Shown one piece after another: positions 1 to 8,886 of a stretch of 64,000 nucleotides of DNA. Position 1 is the first letter of the stretch. Each line of letters starts with the position of its first letter. The stretch covers positions 38,417 to 102,416 of the forward strand of contig JAEZHM010000018.1 in assembly GCA_023416585.1 (NCBI GenBank), read 5' to 3'. The translations under genes were made by a program, and so were the position numbers. The stretch comes from Bacillota bacterium (GTDB taxonomy: Bacteria > Bacillota > Clostridia > Christensenellales > Aristaeellaceae). Under the pieces are notes generated by a model. It did not search any database. It was not told where the DNA came from and was given only the letters and a program-made list of their open reading frames with translations.

Positions 1-823
1 CAGCCAGCGGTGCAAAAGCGGACACCAGCCACAGCGGCAGCGCCAGGGGCCGCCTTTTGATCCCGGCAGACTTTTGCAGCATGCCTGTAAGCTGCCTGAT
101 CTCGAAATGGGCGTTGGCCAGAATATAGCAGTTCCCTGGCTTTCCTTTTTCCAATGCCAGTATGCATCCACCGGCCACATCTCGCACATCCACAAAATTG
201 TATCCGCCCTTCACGATGGCCGGAAGGCGTCCGTACAGATAATCCCTAAAAATCTGGTTGGAATGGTTGCTTCCCTGGTCGCCCGGGCCAATGATGCCGC
301 TGGGGTGCACTACCACCACATTCAGTCCGCTTCGGCCTGCATCCAATACGATCTGCGTGGCTTCCGCCTTTGTTTTGGCATATGCCCCCGACACCGCATT
401 GCTATCGAAGCTCTCCGCCTCCCGTATGGTTTCACCCCGTGGTTTTTCAGGCAGAGCGTGCACGGAACTTACATATAACAGGCGGTGCACTTTATTTTCC
501 AAACAAAGCTGAACAATGTTCCTGGTGCCTTCCACATTCACCCGGCGAAGATTTTCATCCACCTTGGCAGCTATTGTCACAATGCCTGCCGCATGGATGA
601 CGTTCACTTCATACTCCGGCAAAGCCTTAAAAAAGGGCCGGAGAGAATCAATATCCCGCACATCTCCCGAAACAGACTCCACCTTCAAGCCGCTGAGCAG
701 GGAGTCGTTCTCACCGGGCAGCGTAAGTACTCGAACTCTTTCTCCCCTCAACTCAAGCTTCTTCACGATCTGGCTTCCCAAGTGGCCGCAGGCCCCCGTT
801 ACCAGATATAAAACAGAGCCCAC
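1..823 (-). CDS. NAD(P)-dependent epimerase/reductase of the extended SDR family, 3' end cut off
   Basis: The reverse strand reads open from a GTG at 823 to the window edge, giving 274 residues without the C-terminus. A Rossmann NAD(P) motif GACGHLG lies at about residues 10-16. The catalytic pair YAKTK is at 148-152, with Ser at about 119-120. This fits the extended SDR group that includes dihydroflavonol-4-reductase-like and nucleotide-sugar epimerase enzymes. The substrate cannot be read from the sequence. The GTG start is chosen because AAAGGGGA lies 7-8 bases upstream. It is divergent from a TetR gene with a palindrome between them, so it may be that regulator's target (inference). Confidence 0.85.
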   Translation of the reverse strand, partial: MGSVLYLVTGACGHLGSQIVKKLELRGERVRVLTLPGENDSLLSGLKVESVSGDVRDIDSLRPFFKALPEYEVNVIHAAGIVTIAAKVDENLRRVNVEGTRNIVQLCLENKVHRLLYVSSVHALPEKPRGETIREAESFDSNAVSGAYAKTKAEATQIVLDAGRSGLNVVVVHPSGIIGPGDQGSNHSNQIFRDYLYGRLPAIVKGGYNFVDVRDVAGGCILALEKGKPGNCYILANAHFEIRQLTGMLQKSAGIKRRPLALPLWLVSAFAPLA

Positions 824-846
824 AATGAAATCCCCTTTCCCATATA

Positions 847-860
847 AACAACAAGTTGTT
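847..860. promoter_or_regulatory. Candidate TetR operator palindrome
   Basis: AACAAC-AA-GTTGTT is a perfect 6+6 inverted repeat in the divergent intergenic region. It overlaps the -35 hexamer of the rightward promoter and lies 25 bases from the leftward GTG start. This is the usual place for a TetR-family repressor to control itself and a divergent partner. Binding is inferred. Confidence 0.45.
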
Positions 861-886
861 GATTATCTTTCCTGCTTTAGTATAAT
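857..886 (+). promoter_or_regulatory. Promoter for the TetR gene
   Basis: TTGTTG, 18 bases, then a perfect TATAAT at 881-886. The -35 lies inside the palindrome at 847-860, which fits autorepression. Confidence 0.5.
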
Positions 887-989
887 AGGAGTAGGAGACG
901 GAAACAACATACAGCCTTTTCGATTCTGTACGTAAGCCGACATAAGAGGAAAGAGTTGTTCGACACGTATGTAAAAAGGAGGCAGCGGT

Positions 990-1568
990 ATGGAAAAGGA
1001 ATTGGATCAACGGGTCAGAATGACAAAAATGATGCTGCGCCGGGGACTTATCGGCCTTCTGGAGAAAAAACAGCTCAAAGATATCAGCGTGACGGAGCTT
1101 TGCCGTCAATCAGGTATCAACCGGGGAACGTTTTATGCGCATTATAAGGACATTGACGATCTGCACCGCAGCATCGAGGAAGATGTATTTGCGGAAATAC
1201 AGAAAACACTGGACGCCCACCCCATTCATCCGGCAGGTTACAGGGCTGAAAAGGAGCAAACGATCTATTACGCTGTATACGATTTTTTGGATCACAGCAG
1301 TGATCTGCGCAGTCTATTGATGAACAGCCAGGCCTACAACCCGCTTTTGCAAAAGCTGCTGGTCATAGGATATGAAAAGTTTGCATCGGAATACCGCAGG
1401 CTTCACCCCGGTTGGGAGGAGGGCCAAATACGCTTTACGTTCAATTTTGTAGCCGCGGGATTTTTGAACCTGCTGAAAGATTGGATATCAGGCGGCCGGA
1501 AAGAGCCGGTGGATGCAATGGCCAAGCGGACCGAGCAGCTGGCGCTGGCATGCATTAAGGCAAAATAG
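990..1568 (+). CDS. TetR/AcrR-family transcriptional regulator
   Basis: This is a 192-residue protein with an N-terminal TetR helix-turn-helix at about residues 10-55. The recognition region reads SVTELCRQSGINRGTFYAHY, typical of the family. The C-terminal domain is all-helical and resembles the TetR_C_8 type found in Firmicutes; its ligand is unknown. The start follows AAAGGAGG at 7 bases. It is transcribed away from the SDR gene and probably represses the shared intergenic region. Family assignment is firm; target and inducer are inferred. Confidence 0.9.
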   Translation: MEKELDQRVRMTKMMLRRGLIGLLEKKQLKDISVTELCRQSGINRGTFYAHYKDIDDLHRSIEEDVFAEIQKTLDAHPIHPAGYRAEKEQTIYYAVYDFLDHSSDLRSLLMNSQAYNPLLQKLLVIGYEKFASEYRRLHPGWEEGQIRFTFNFVAAGFLNLLKDWISGGRKEPVDAMAKRTEQLALACIKAK

Positions 1569-1605
1569 GGTTTCTTGCCTGACATAACAGGGTTTCCTGC
1601 CTGAC
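1567..1605. repeat. Tandem 17-bp direct repeat after the TetR gene
   Basis: AGGGTTTCTTGCCTGAC (1567-1583) is repeated as AGGGTTTCCTGCCTGAC (1589-1605), one mismatch, with a 22-base period of about two helical turns. It begins at the TetR stop codon and ends 10 bases before the -35 of the next promoter. It could be a paired activator or repressor site. Confidence 0.6.
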
Positions 1606-1614
1606 GGGCTTATG

Positions 1615-1643
1615 TTGACGTGCCGCTCATTTTGCCTTACAAT
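1615..1643 (+). promoter_or_regulatory. Promoter for the yybS-like/rplI/dnaB block
   Basis: TTGACG, a 17-base spacer, then TACAAT at 1638-1643. The first gene starts 57 bases downstream. Confidence 0.65.
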
Positions 1644-1699
1644 ATATAGAATCCTTGTTGCGAAACGATTGATTGCAACGGTCTGAAAAGGAGTATCCC

Positions 1700-2770
1700 A
1701 TGGTTCAGTATCCCTTGGTTCGCAACCTCAAAATGGCGCTTATATGGCTCGCGGCCTATGTGGTGCTGCTTTGGATTACTTCCTATATCCCTATATTGTT
1801 TATCCTCCTGTGTTTTGTCTCCCCAGCGCTGCTTGCCCTATGCGGCATGAGGGCCGGCTTTGTTCCCATGGCGGCCTGTGCCATGCTGACGCCTGCCGCG
1901 GCGTGGCTGAACTTCGGGGGTACGCTGGCGCCGCTTCTTTGCGCGCTGTATCTGTGGCCTTATCTGGCCGTACATGTGGTCTGTTTTTCCCGCAAGATCC
2001 CTTTTTGGCAGACCGCTGCGGCGCATGTGGCGCTGCTGGCTGTCAGCCAAACTGCCATCCTGCTGATCCTTCGTCCCTATCTTGGGGGCAATCTGTTTTC
2101 CGGCGGAGCGGAATATCTTGTAAACCAGATTTCCGCATCTCCGTATGGGGATCAAATCCTGCTGCAGTTATACCAGTCCCGCCTGCTTACCGTACCGGAG
2201 GAGATGCTCACAGGCTTGCGAGCGCTGATGGAAGCGCTTTGGACTTCCCTGACCCCTGGTGTGCTGATGCCCAGCGTACGAACGGAATTATTGAATGGCC
2301 TTCGGACACTGCTTGAAAATTCGTTGTACACCTTTCTGCCCGCCACTGTAATCAACAATGCCATTCTGGCCGGAGTGTTCGGCGTTGCATTTCCCATCGT
2401 GTCAGCCCGGGCAAAAGGTATTCCCGTACCGGAAATGGCTGTGTTTGCATCCTGGCATTTAAGCCGCAGTACAGGCCTGAAGGTATTTCTCCTGGGGCTT
2501 GGGAATTTTTTGCCAGCCCTGTTTCCCAATCCGGGCATGCTGCTGGCAGGAAACATGATGTGGGCTGCATTCTCCACCATATTTGTGATTCAAGGCGCGG
2601 CGCTGATGGATTTTTTCCAGACGCGGGGCGGAAGCCGCCCGGTTTTCCGCAGGCTGTGGCCTTGCCTTCTTTATCTGCTGGTGCCCACACTGCTTATGAT
2701 CCTGGGCATCGCGGACCAATTTCTAAATATCCGGGGCTTACGAACGCCAAAAGAGAGGGAGGAACGCTGA
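1700..2770 (+). CDS. YybS-like (DUF2232) polytopic membrane protein
   Basis: This 356-residue protein is almost entirely hydrophobic, with about eight predicted membrane helices from residue 10 to the end. It has a short charged C-terminal tail. No catalytic motif was seen. In Bacilli and Clostridia a DUF2232/YybS protein precedes rplI and dnaB, and that order is present here, which supports the family call. The start is the ATG at 1700, six bases after AAGGAG, rather than an upstream in-frame TTG at 1673. It ends one base before the rplI ATG, so the two are co-transcribed and probably coupled. Function is unknown. Confidence 0.75.
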   Translation: MVQYPLVRNLKMALIWLAAYVVLLWITSYIPILFILLCFVSPALLALCGMRAGFVPMAACAMLTPAAAWLNFGGTLAPLLCALYLWPYLAVHVVCFSRKIPFWQTAAAHVALLAVSQTAILLILRPYLGGNLFSGGAEYLVNQISASPYGDQILLQLYQSRLLTVPEEMLTGLRALMEALWTSLTPGVLMPSVRTELLNGLRTLLENSLYTFLPATVINNAILAGVFGVAFPIVSARAKGIPVPEMAVFASWHLSRSTGLKVFLLGLGNFLPALFPNPGMLLAGNMMWAAFSTIFVIQGAALMDFFQTRGGSRPVFRRLWPCLLYLLVPTLLMILGIADQFLNIRGLRTPKEREER

Positions 2771-2771
2771 A

Positions 2772-3224
2772 ATGAAGGTCATTTTGCTTCAGGATGTAAA
2801 AGGTTCCGGTGTGAAGGATGAAATCATCAACGTATCCGACGGATTTGCACGCAATTATCTTTTCCCCCGTAAATGGGCAATGGAGGCTACACCCGGTGCA
2901 CTGAAGGAAGTAGAGCGCAAGCGCGAGACCGAGGCGAAGAAGGAAGCGGAACGCAAGGCGGAAGCACAGGCTAAGGCGCACCTTCTGCATGGCAAGATCA
3001 TTCAGCTCACCGCAAGATGCGGCGAAAAGGGCCGCCTATACGGCAGCATCACCAACCAGGAAATTGCTGATGCCCTCGCCCGGCAGCATGGCCTATCGGT
3101 AGACAAGCGCAAGATCGAGCTTCCCGAACCCATCCGCCAGGTGGGGGATGTGGATGTGACCGTCTGGGTATATCCCGGCATTACCACCACCATGAAGGTG
3201 CACGTGGCCGCTGCCGAAAAGTAA
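2772..3224 (+). CDS. rplI: 50S ribosomal protein bL9
   Basis: At 150 residues this is the usual length of bL9. The N-terminal signature MKVILLQDVKGSGVKDEI and the following GFARNYLFPR match the conserved rRNA-binding domain. A long Lys/Glu/Ala helix at about 45-75 links to the C-terminal domain with GRLYGSIT. It binds 23S rRNA near the L1 stalk and helps maintain reading frame. An AGGGAGGA site lies just upstream. It sits in the conserved yybS-like/rplI/dnaB block. Confidence 0.98.
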   Translation: MKVILLQDVKGSGVKDEIINVSDGFARNYLFPRKWAMEATPGALKEVERKRETEAKKEAERKAEAQAKAHLLHGKIIQLTARCGEKGRLYGSITNQEIADALARQHGLSVDKRKIELPEPIRQVGDVDVTVWVYPGITTTMKVHVAAAEK

Positions 3225-3245
3225 TTTTATGGGGAGGTAGCGACC

Positions 3246-4592
3246 ATGGAGCAAGGTATGGGTCGGGCCGTACCGCCCCACAGCCTGGAGGCCGAACGCT
3301 CGGTGTTGGGCGCCATGATGCAGGACCCCGCCGCGGTCATGCTGGCGGCGGAACTGCTGACGGCGGAGGATTTTTACGCTCCCGCCCACCGTGAACTGTT
3401 TTCCGCCATGCGTGCACTTCACATGACTGGCAGCCCGGTGGACCTGGTCACAGTAGACAGTGAACTGAACCGCCGTGGCACGTTGGAAGGCATCGGCGGC
3501 ACAACTTATCTTATTGAAGTTTCCCAATATGTTCCTACCACCGCCAATGTGAAAGCCTACATTGGCATCGTATCGGAAAAATCCACATTGCGCAGGCTGA
3601 TTTCTGCCTCCCAGCAGATCAGCACAGAAAGCTACAGCCAACAGGACCCGGTTCCGGATATATTGAACCATGCGGAAAAAGCCATCTTCGACATCGTAAT
3701 GCGAAGAGCAAGCGGCGAAGCGCTTGTTCGCGTTGATGAGATCTTAACCAATACTTATGAAAAAATTGAGGAACTGGCAAGGCTGAAGGGGCAGATAAAC
3801 GGGGTGCCTACCGGCTTTTATGACCTGGATAACCTGCTGACAGGCTTGCATCCGGGCGAATTGATATTGATTGGCGCCCGTCCTTCCATGGGTAAAACAG
3901 CCCTTGGCATGAATATTGCGCAGCATGCATGCCTTAACAAAGGCAAAACCACCGCCGTGTTCAGCCTGGAAATGCCCAGAGAGCAGATTGTAATGCGTAT
4001 GCTTTGCTCTGAGGCCAGGATCAATCTGCAAAAGGTCCGTTCCGGCACACTCAAGGATGAGGATTGGATGAAGCTGGCCAAGGTTCTGGGTCCTATCGCC
4101 GCATCGCCTTTATACATCGACGATACGTCAGGCCTCACTCCCTCTCAGCTACGCAGCCGCTGCCGCAGGCTGATGATGGATAAGGGGCTTGACTTGATCG
4201 TTGTAGACTATCTGCAATTGATGGGCAGCGATAAAAAATCAGAGAACAGGCAGTTGGAAGTCAGCGAGATCTCCAGGCAGTTAAAGGGCATCGCCCTGGA
4301 ATTGAAGGTCCCCGTCGTCGCCTGCGCGCAGCTTTCCCGTGCGCTGGCCAGCCGTCAGGACAAGCGGCCTATGCTAAGTGATATAAGGGATTCCGGTTCC
4401 ATCGAGCAGGATGCCGACGTGGTCATGTTCATCCACAGAGAAGGCTATTACAACATGACCGGCGGGGAGGAAGACAACATGGGTGAAATTATCCTTGCCA
4501 AGCAGCGAAACGGCCCCTTGGGCACGGTGAAGGTGGGCTGGTTCAGCGAATATGCCACTTACACCAATCCGGCGGGGTTTGACGCGCCTTAA
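3246..4592 (+). CDS. dnaB: Replicative DNA helicase DnaB
   Basis: This 448-residue protein has the DnaB N-terminal helical domain (PPHSLEAERSVLGAMM at about 12-27). Its RecA-type ATPase domain carries the Walker A motif GARPSMGKT at about residue 210 and the Walker B/H region LIVVDYLQLM at about 320. It is the hexameric 5'-3' helicase of the replication fork (called DnaC in Bacillus). GGGGAGG lies 9 bases before the ATG. It lies 21 bases downstream of rplI in a conserved operon. Nothing looks truncated. Confidence 0.98.
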   Translation: MEQGMGRAVPPHSLEAERSVLGAMMQDPAAVMLAAELLTAEDFYAPAHRELFSAMRALHMTGSPVDLVTVDSELNRRGTLEGIGGTTYLIEVSQYVPTTANVKAYIGIVSEKSTLRRLISASQQISTESYSQQDPVPDILNHAEKAIFDIVMRRASGEALVRVDEILTNTYEKIEELARLKGQINGVPTGFYDLDNLLTGLHPGELILIGARPSMGKTALGMNIAQHACLNKGKTTAVFSLEMPREQIVMRMLCSEARINLQKVRSGTLKDEDWMKLAKVLGPIAASPLYIDDTSGLTPSQLRSRCRRLMMDKGLDLIVVDYLQLMGSDKKSENRQLEVSEISRQLKGIALELKVPVVACAQLSRALASRQDKRPMLSDIRDSGSIEQDADVVMFIHREGYYNMTGGEEDNMGEIILAKQRNGPLGTVKVGWFSEYATYTNPAGFDAP

Positions 4593-4619
4593 CATTTTTA
4601 TTAAAGGAGGCTCCGGGTT

Positions 4620-5600
4620 ATGGAGCAAACGACCGTATCCCAGTTCGTTAAGGATTTGCGGTTTGAAGGATTTTTGCTGGTCCGTTCCGCCGAGCAGCGC
4701 ACAGCCACCAGCGGCAGCCGTTATCTGGACATGAACCTGGCTGATAAGTCGGGGGAAATCAATTCCAAAGTGTGGGACAGCACCGCCACAGCACCGCAAA
4801 CGGGTACAGCCATTAAGGTGCGGGGCCTCGTTTTGGAATATAACGGGCGGCTTCAATTGCGGGTGGACAAAATGCGCCCCGTGGAGCCGCAAGACGAAAT
4901 GGATATTTCACTGCTTACGCCCTGCGCCCCGGAGCCGCCGGATGAGATGCGCCTTACACTGCAAAAAGTCATCGACGGTATGACAAGAGCGCCGCTGAAG
5001 GCGCTTTTAACGGAGGCTTTGCGCATGGCCGGGGAGGAGCTTGCCTATTTCCCAGCCGCCCAAAGGCTGCATCATGCCGAACGCAGCGGGCTTTTACATC
5101 ATACCACCAGCATGCTCAAAACGGCCGACGCGGTGCTTGCATGTTACCCATTTCTGGACGCCGATCTTTTGCGGGCCGGCGTGATATTGCATGACTTGGC
5201 AAAAATCGCGGAAATGGACAGCGATAGCTTTGGCAACGTCAGCGACTATACGGCGGATGGGCTTCTGGTGGGCCATTTGGTGCGGGGCGTTGCCCAGCTT
5301 AGAGAAGCGGCCGCCAAAGTACAAATTGATGGGGAGCTTGTATTGCTATTGGAGCATATGATCATCAGCCATCACGGCGAACCGGATTACGGCAGTCCGC
5401 GCCGGCCTATGTTTCCTGAGGCGGAAGCGCTGCACTGGATCGACGTTCTGGATGCCCGCATGAACGAGATGCAGGGCATACTGGACAGAATCCCGGAAGG
5501 CACCTTCAGCGAAAAGATTTGGTCTTTGGACAGGCGCATATACCATCCCAGATACGACAGCCTGGATAAGATAAATGCCGGAGAAGAACCTTCAATATAA
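4620..5600 (+). CDS. yhaM: 3'-5' exoribonuclease YhaM-type (OB fold plus HD domain)
   Basis: This 326-residue protein pairs an N-terminal OB-fold at about 10-90 with an HD phosphohydrolase domain. The metal-binding HD dyad is at 191-192 (VILHDLAK), with upstream His at about 160 and a later HMIISHHG. That order is diagnostic of YhaM/Cbf1, a Mn-dependent 3'-5' exonuclease of RNA and single-stranded DNA in Gram-positives. AAAGGAGG lies 9 bases before the start. It follows dnaB by 27 bases and is likely co-transcribed. It is slightly longer than the roughly 314-residue Bacillus protein. Confidence 0.92.
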   Translation: MEQTTVSQFVKDLRFEGFLLVRSAEQRTATSGSRYLDMNLADKSGEINSKVWDSTATAPQTGTAIKVRGLVLEYNGRLQLRVDKMRPVEPQDEMDISLLTPCAPEPPDEMRLTLQKVIDGMTRAPLKALLTEALRMAGEELAYFPAAQRLHHAERSGLLHHTTSMLKTADAVLACYPFLDADLLRAGVILHDLAKIAEMDSDSFGNVSDYTADGLLVGHLVRGVAQLREAAAKVQIDGELVLLLEHMIISHHGEPDYGSPRRPMFPEAEALHWIDVLDARMNEMQGILDRIPEGTFSEKIWSLDRRIYHPRYDSLDKINAGEEPSI

Positions 5601-5607
5601 GACAAAT

Positions 5608-5636
5608 TTGACAGCGCCTTCATCTGCTGATACAAT
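5608..5636 (+). promoter_or_regulatory. Promoter for the lipoprotein gene
   Basis: A consensus TTGACA, a 17-base spacer, then TACAAT at 5631-5636. It begins eight bases after the yhaM stop. Confidence 0.75.
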
Positions 5637-5760
5637 AAAGACGATGTTTTACTAAACCGTCATAAATCGTTAAATGGGAATGAATTTGATTCGTCAATCG
5701 TTATCATTTTTGTTGTACCATAACGCATGTATACGGCAACGGATGGAGGAAATGCATTTG

Positions 5761-6552
5761 ATGCGCAAAATAAACTTGGCTTTGCTACTGTGCGTGTTAT
5801 TGGCCGCTTTGTCTGGCTGCGCCTCGCCGCAGCTTTATGACGTGCCAACACAGGCGCCTCCCGGGTTTGGTGTGCCTACCGCTACAATTACTCCCACAAC
5901 GGCACCGCAAGGCGATGAAGATATTGCGGGCGATCCATTGGGCGAGGAGGATTTAGGCGGGGATATCACGGCGGACGTACCTCAGGATGTGGCATCCGTA
6001 GAAACCTATGCTTACGCCGGCTCCACGCCTCTTCTGCTGGACCCCATCGATATGCCTACACCCACACCCCGCCCGGCGCTTACATTCAACTATACGACCT
6101 ATGAGGCCACTAAACTGGGCCTGACGTTTGACGGGCCTGTCGGCTGGATTAAAGAAGAGACAAATGATACATTTACTCTCACCGAGCCCGAGAAAAGGGA
6201 CAACTACACCGCCTTCATCACCATCCGCAAGATTCCGGTCAGCAAGGATTACAACCAAAGCGACTTGGTGAAGGAAGTCCAGGGCATGCTGGATACCATC
6301 AGCTCCACCAACTTTAGCAAATCAGATTGGCGGCCATCCAATACCGCTACGAGGACGCTGATGGATCACGATGGAGTATATGCCGATTATTCCGGCACTT
6401 TGGTGGATGGAACCCGGGTACGGGGCCGCGTGCATGTGATCTGCATCGACAAGGTGCTATACAGCGTTCACATGTCACATCCCGCCGGCTACAACTCCGA
6501 CTATCTGAAGATCCACGCAAAGATCAGGGACAAGATGACGCTCACCAAATAA
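5761..6552 (+). CDS. Secreted lipoprotein of unknown function
   Basis: This 263-residue protein opens with a type II signal peptide and a lipobox ending in LSGC at about residue 18-19, so it should be lipid-anchored outside the membrane. A Pro/Thr-rich linker of about 80 residues follows. The C-terminal domain (about 100-263) begins TYEATKLGLTFDGPVGWIKEE and resembles PsbP-like or DUF-type folds of Clostridial lipoproteins. The start is the ATG at 5761 or the adjacent TTG at 5758; GGAGGA at 5745-5750 suits either and is too close to the ATG at 5752. A related design recurs in the lipoprotein at 19146-19775. Confidence 0.8.
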   Translation: MRKINLALLLCVLLAALSGCASPQLYDVPTQAPPGFGVPTATITPTTAPQGDEDIAGDPLGEEDLGGDITADVPQDVASVETYAYAGSTPLLLDPIDMPTPTPRPALTFNYTTYEATKLGLTFDGPVGWIKEETNDTFTLTEPEKRDNYTAFITIRKIPVSKDYNQSDLVKEVQGMLDTISSTNFSKSDWRPSNTATRTLMDHDGVYADYSGTLVDGTRVRGRVHVICIDKVLYSVHMSHPAGYNSDYLKIHAKIRDKMTLTK

Positions 6553-6570
6553 TGTTTACACGATACCTAT

Positions 6571-6599
6571 AAAGGTCACCTGAAACGGTGGCCTTTTTT
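6571..6599 (+). terminator. Intrinsic terminator
   Basis: A 10-bp stem (AAAGGTCACC / GGTGGCCTTT, one G-T pair) with a 6-base loop runs into TTTTTT. It lies 19 bases after the lipoprotein stop. Confidence 0.85.
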
Positions 6600-6648
6600 C
6601 ATAATCTTCCGCATAGGCATAATCAATGTTTGTACTCCGCGCTCATTG

Positions 6649-6677
6649 TTGCGTCTGAGATTGCCCTATGCTACAAT
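6649..6677 (+). promoter_or_regulatory. Promoter for the membrane/acyltransferase gene
   Basis: TTGCGT, 17 bases, TACAAT (6672-6677). The likely TTG start codon lies 40 bases downstream. Confidence 0.6.
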
Positions 6678-6716
6678 AACAGCAGTATAAATTGTCGAAA
6701 AAAGGAGGCTGTGCGT

Positions 6717-8807
6717 TTGCTGTCCAAAAAATACGCGGTGATCGCCCGCACGCGCAGCGCCATGATGACACTGATGTCGCTCAGCAATTTGTACGCTTTC
6801 ATGTATTGCATGTTGGTCTCCAGGTCCCTGGTCGCCATGCCCATCTTTGGCGGCGCACTGTTTATGAGCGGGCGTGCTGCTTCTGTATTCTTCCAAAGTT
6901 ATACAGGGGAAGCAAGAAAATACTTAAGCTTTACGGCTCGCTGGCTGGGGCCTGCAATGCTGTCCATTCTACTATTGTCAAACTTTTTTCTGCTGATGAT
7001 CTACCCCATCACACTGGAAAACCCAGCGGTATGGATATTGTTTGCCATCGTGCTGGGCATTATCATGCGCGGCATCCTTTGCCGCCGCATTATGCGGAGG
7101 TTTGTGAACGGCCGTCTGTCCAGGCGCCGGTTTTGGATATTGTCTATCTTGTGCCATGCGATTCCAGCCGCGGTTGTAGCCATTTTGCTCACATGGAGCG
7201 TGGATGAGCTGCCTGCGTGGCAAATGTTCGGTGGCTTCCTGCTAAGCGCTGTACTGGAGGCATACTCGCTGTGGAAGGACAGGTCACAGCTGAAAGACCC
7301 CGAAGTGGAAATCCCCCAGGAGGATTCCTTCCGCTCTCTGGCCCAGGGTCTGCATAAAATGAACGCCTTCAACGCCTATGAGCTTATGCACAACCTGATC
7401 CTTGTTGCACTGCAGGTAACGCTAGTAATGCTTTATACCTTTATCGCCACCTCTGCCCAGGAGATACTCACCTGCATGCTGCTTTCCCTGGTGTGCACAC
7501 TGGCTGCCAGGGAATTGACGGACTGGATACTTGCCCGCACCAGCCGCCGCGACCCTGACCCTGCGTATCTGCTGCTGATCGGCCTTTGCTGCTGGATGTA
7601 CGGGTTGATTCTGTTCTCCCAGCAGATTTCAGGCAGTCTGAAATTCGCAAGCGCCTATCTTTCCCTGGCGCTTTGCTCCTGCGGTGCCACCGTCAGCACC
7701 ACCTGCCTTGCGGGCATGGAGCGGGACATGCATAGGGTGGCGCAATTCGGCGCGGGGGATGATTTAAGCAGCTACCCCTATATGCGAAGTGCCGGACGGG
7801 AAGCCGCAGTACTCGCCGGACAAATGCTCACTCTTTTGCTTTTGACTCTTTTGTGCTTTTTAAATGGCTTCAACCTGCCACGGGATGTGGAAAGCCTGGT
7901 GCGCAGCTTCCGCCCCGTGTTGGTGGTGCCTGCGCTTTTGCTGGTTCTGGGGGCTATGCTCAGCGTTTTGAAATTTCCCCTCACCAAGCGGTACCTTCAA
8001 AAGCTGCAGCGGTTTTTGCAGCTGCAGGGGGACGGCGAAGAAAACGTACCGCTGAAAAACCAATTGGAAACGGTGGTGATCCGCCGCCATCCACGGCGAT
8101 ACGGCCTGAAGATGCTTATGTTCTTCCTGCGTCCCTTTTACTATCACAAGCTCGCGGGCCGAGAAAATGTGCCGGTCGGGACGGATGGGCGGCTGATTTT
8201 CATCTGCAACCATGGCGAGCTGTACGGCCCGGTTGTCACCAATCTGTATGTACCCTTTTCCTTCAGACCATGGACGATCAGCGATATGATGGACAGCCGG
8301 GATAATGTGGCGGAATACTGCTACAAGTATACCTTCAAACGGCAGAAGTGGCTGCCCGAAAGGTTGAAAAAGCCCATCTCCAATTGGCTGGCCCCTTTAT
8401 GCATATGGGCCATGCGCTCCATTGAAAGCATTCCTGTCTACCGCAACAAGCCAAGAGAGCTGATGACTACCTTCCGCCTTTCGGTGGAATCCATGCAAGC
8501 GGAGGACAATTTGCTTATCTTCCCGGAAAATCCCGACGCGGCCTCCTTGGACAAGCCGGGTTATCTTAAAAAGGGTATTGGCGATTTCTATACCGGCTTT
8601 ACCATGCTGGCCCCGCTGTACTACAACAAAACAGGCAAGAAAGCCATTTTCATACCTGTGTACGCCAGCCGTGAAAAACGTACCATCTCCTTTGGCAGCA
8701 TCATCGAGTACAATCCCGATAACCAGCCTGCAGAAGAAAAGATGCGCATCGTGAACGGGCTTAGGGATTCCATGCTGGCCATGGGCCATGCGTTGGGGGA
8801 TCTATAA
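6717..8807 (+). CDS. Polytopic membrane protein fused to a lysophospholipid-acyltransferase-like domain
   Basis: The start is set to TTG 6717 because AAAGGAGG ends 8 bases upstream; a GTG at 6711 is too close. The product has 696 residues. About residues 10-450 form around twelve hydrophobic helices, resembling a transporter or flippase-like membrane domain. Residues about 465-690 resemble PlsC-type acyltransferases: ICNHGELYGP at about 496-505, IPVYRNKP, and LIFPENPDA at about 600. The canonical NHxxxxD has Gly where Asp is expected and FPEG reads FPEN, so activity is uncertain. This layout recalls LplT-Aas-like fusions, where lysolipid transport and reacylation are joined (known for Aas; inferred here). 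It is a single-gene unit with its own promoter. Confidence 0.7.
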   Translation: MLSKKYAVIARTRSAMMTLMSLSNLYAFMYCMLVSRSLVAMPIFGGALFMSGRAASVFFQSYTGEARKYLSFTARWLGPAMLSILLLSNFFLLMIYPITLENPAVWILFAIVLGIIMRGILCRRIMRRFVNGRLSRRRFWILSILCHAIPAAVVAILLTWSVDELPAWQMFGGFLLSAVLEAYSLWKDRSQLKDPEVEIPQEDSFRSLAQGLHKMNAFNAYELMHNLILVALQVTLVMLYTFIATSAQEILTCMLLSLVCTLAARELTDWILARTSRRDPDPAYLLLIGLCCWMYGLILFSQQISGSLKFASAYLSLALCSCGATVSTTCLAGMERDMHRVAQFGAGDDLSSYPYMRSAGREAAVLAGQMLTLLLLTLLCFLNGFNLPRDVESLVRSFRPVLVVPALLLVLGAMLSVLKFPLTKRYLQKLQRFLQLQGDGEENVPLKNQLETVVIRRHPRRYGLKMLMFFLRPFYYHKLAGRENVPVGTDGRLIFICNHGELYGPVVTNLYVPFSFRPWTISDMMDSRDNVAEYCYKYTFKRQKWLPERLKKPISNWLAPLCIWAMRSIESIPVYRNKPRELMTTFRLSVESMQAEDNLLIFPENPDAASLDKPGYLKKGIGDFYTGFTMLAPLYYNKTGKKAIFIPVYASREKRTISFGSIIEYNPDNQPAEEKMRIVNGLRDSMLAMGHALGDL

Positions 8808-8886
8808 CCCCCTTTTCTTCCATTAGCCCCTTGATATCGGGTTATCTCTTGTTATTTGCTTACATAAACTGATTCCCAGCGTGCAA

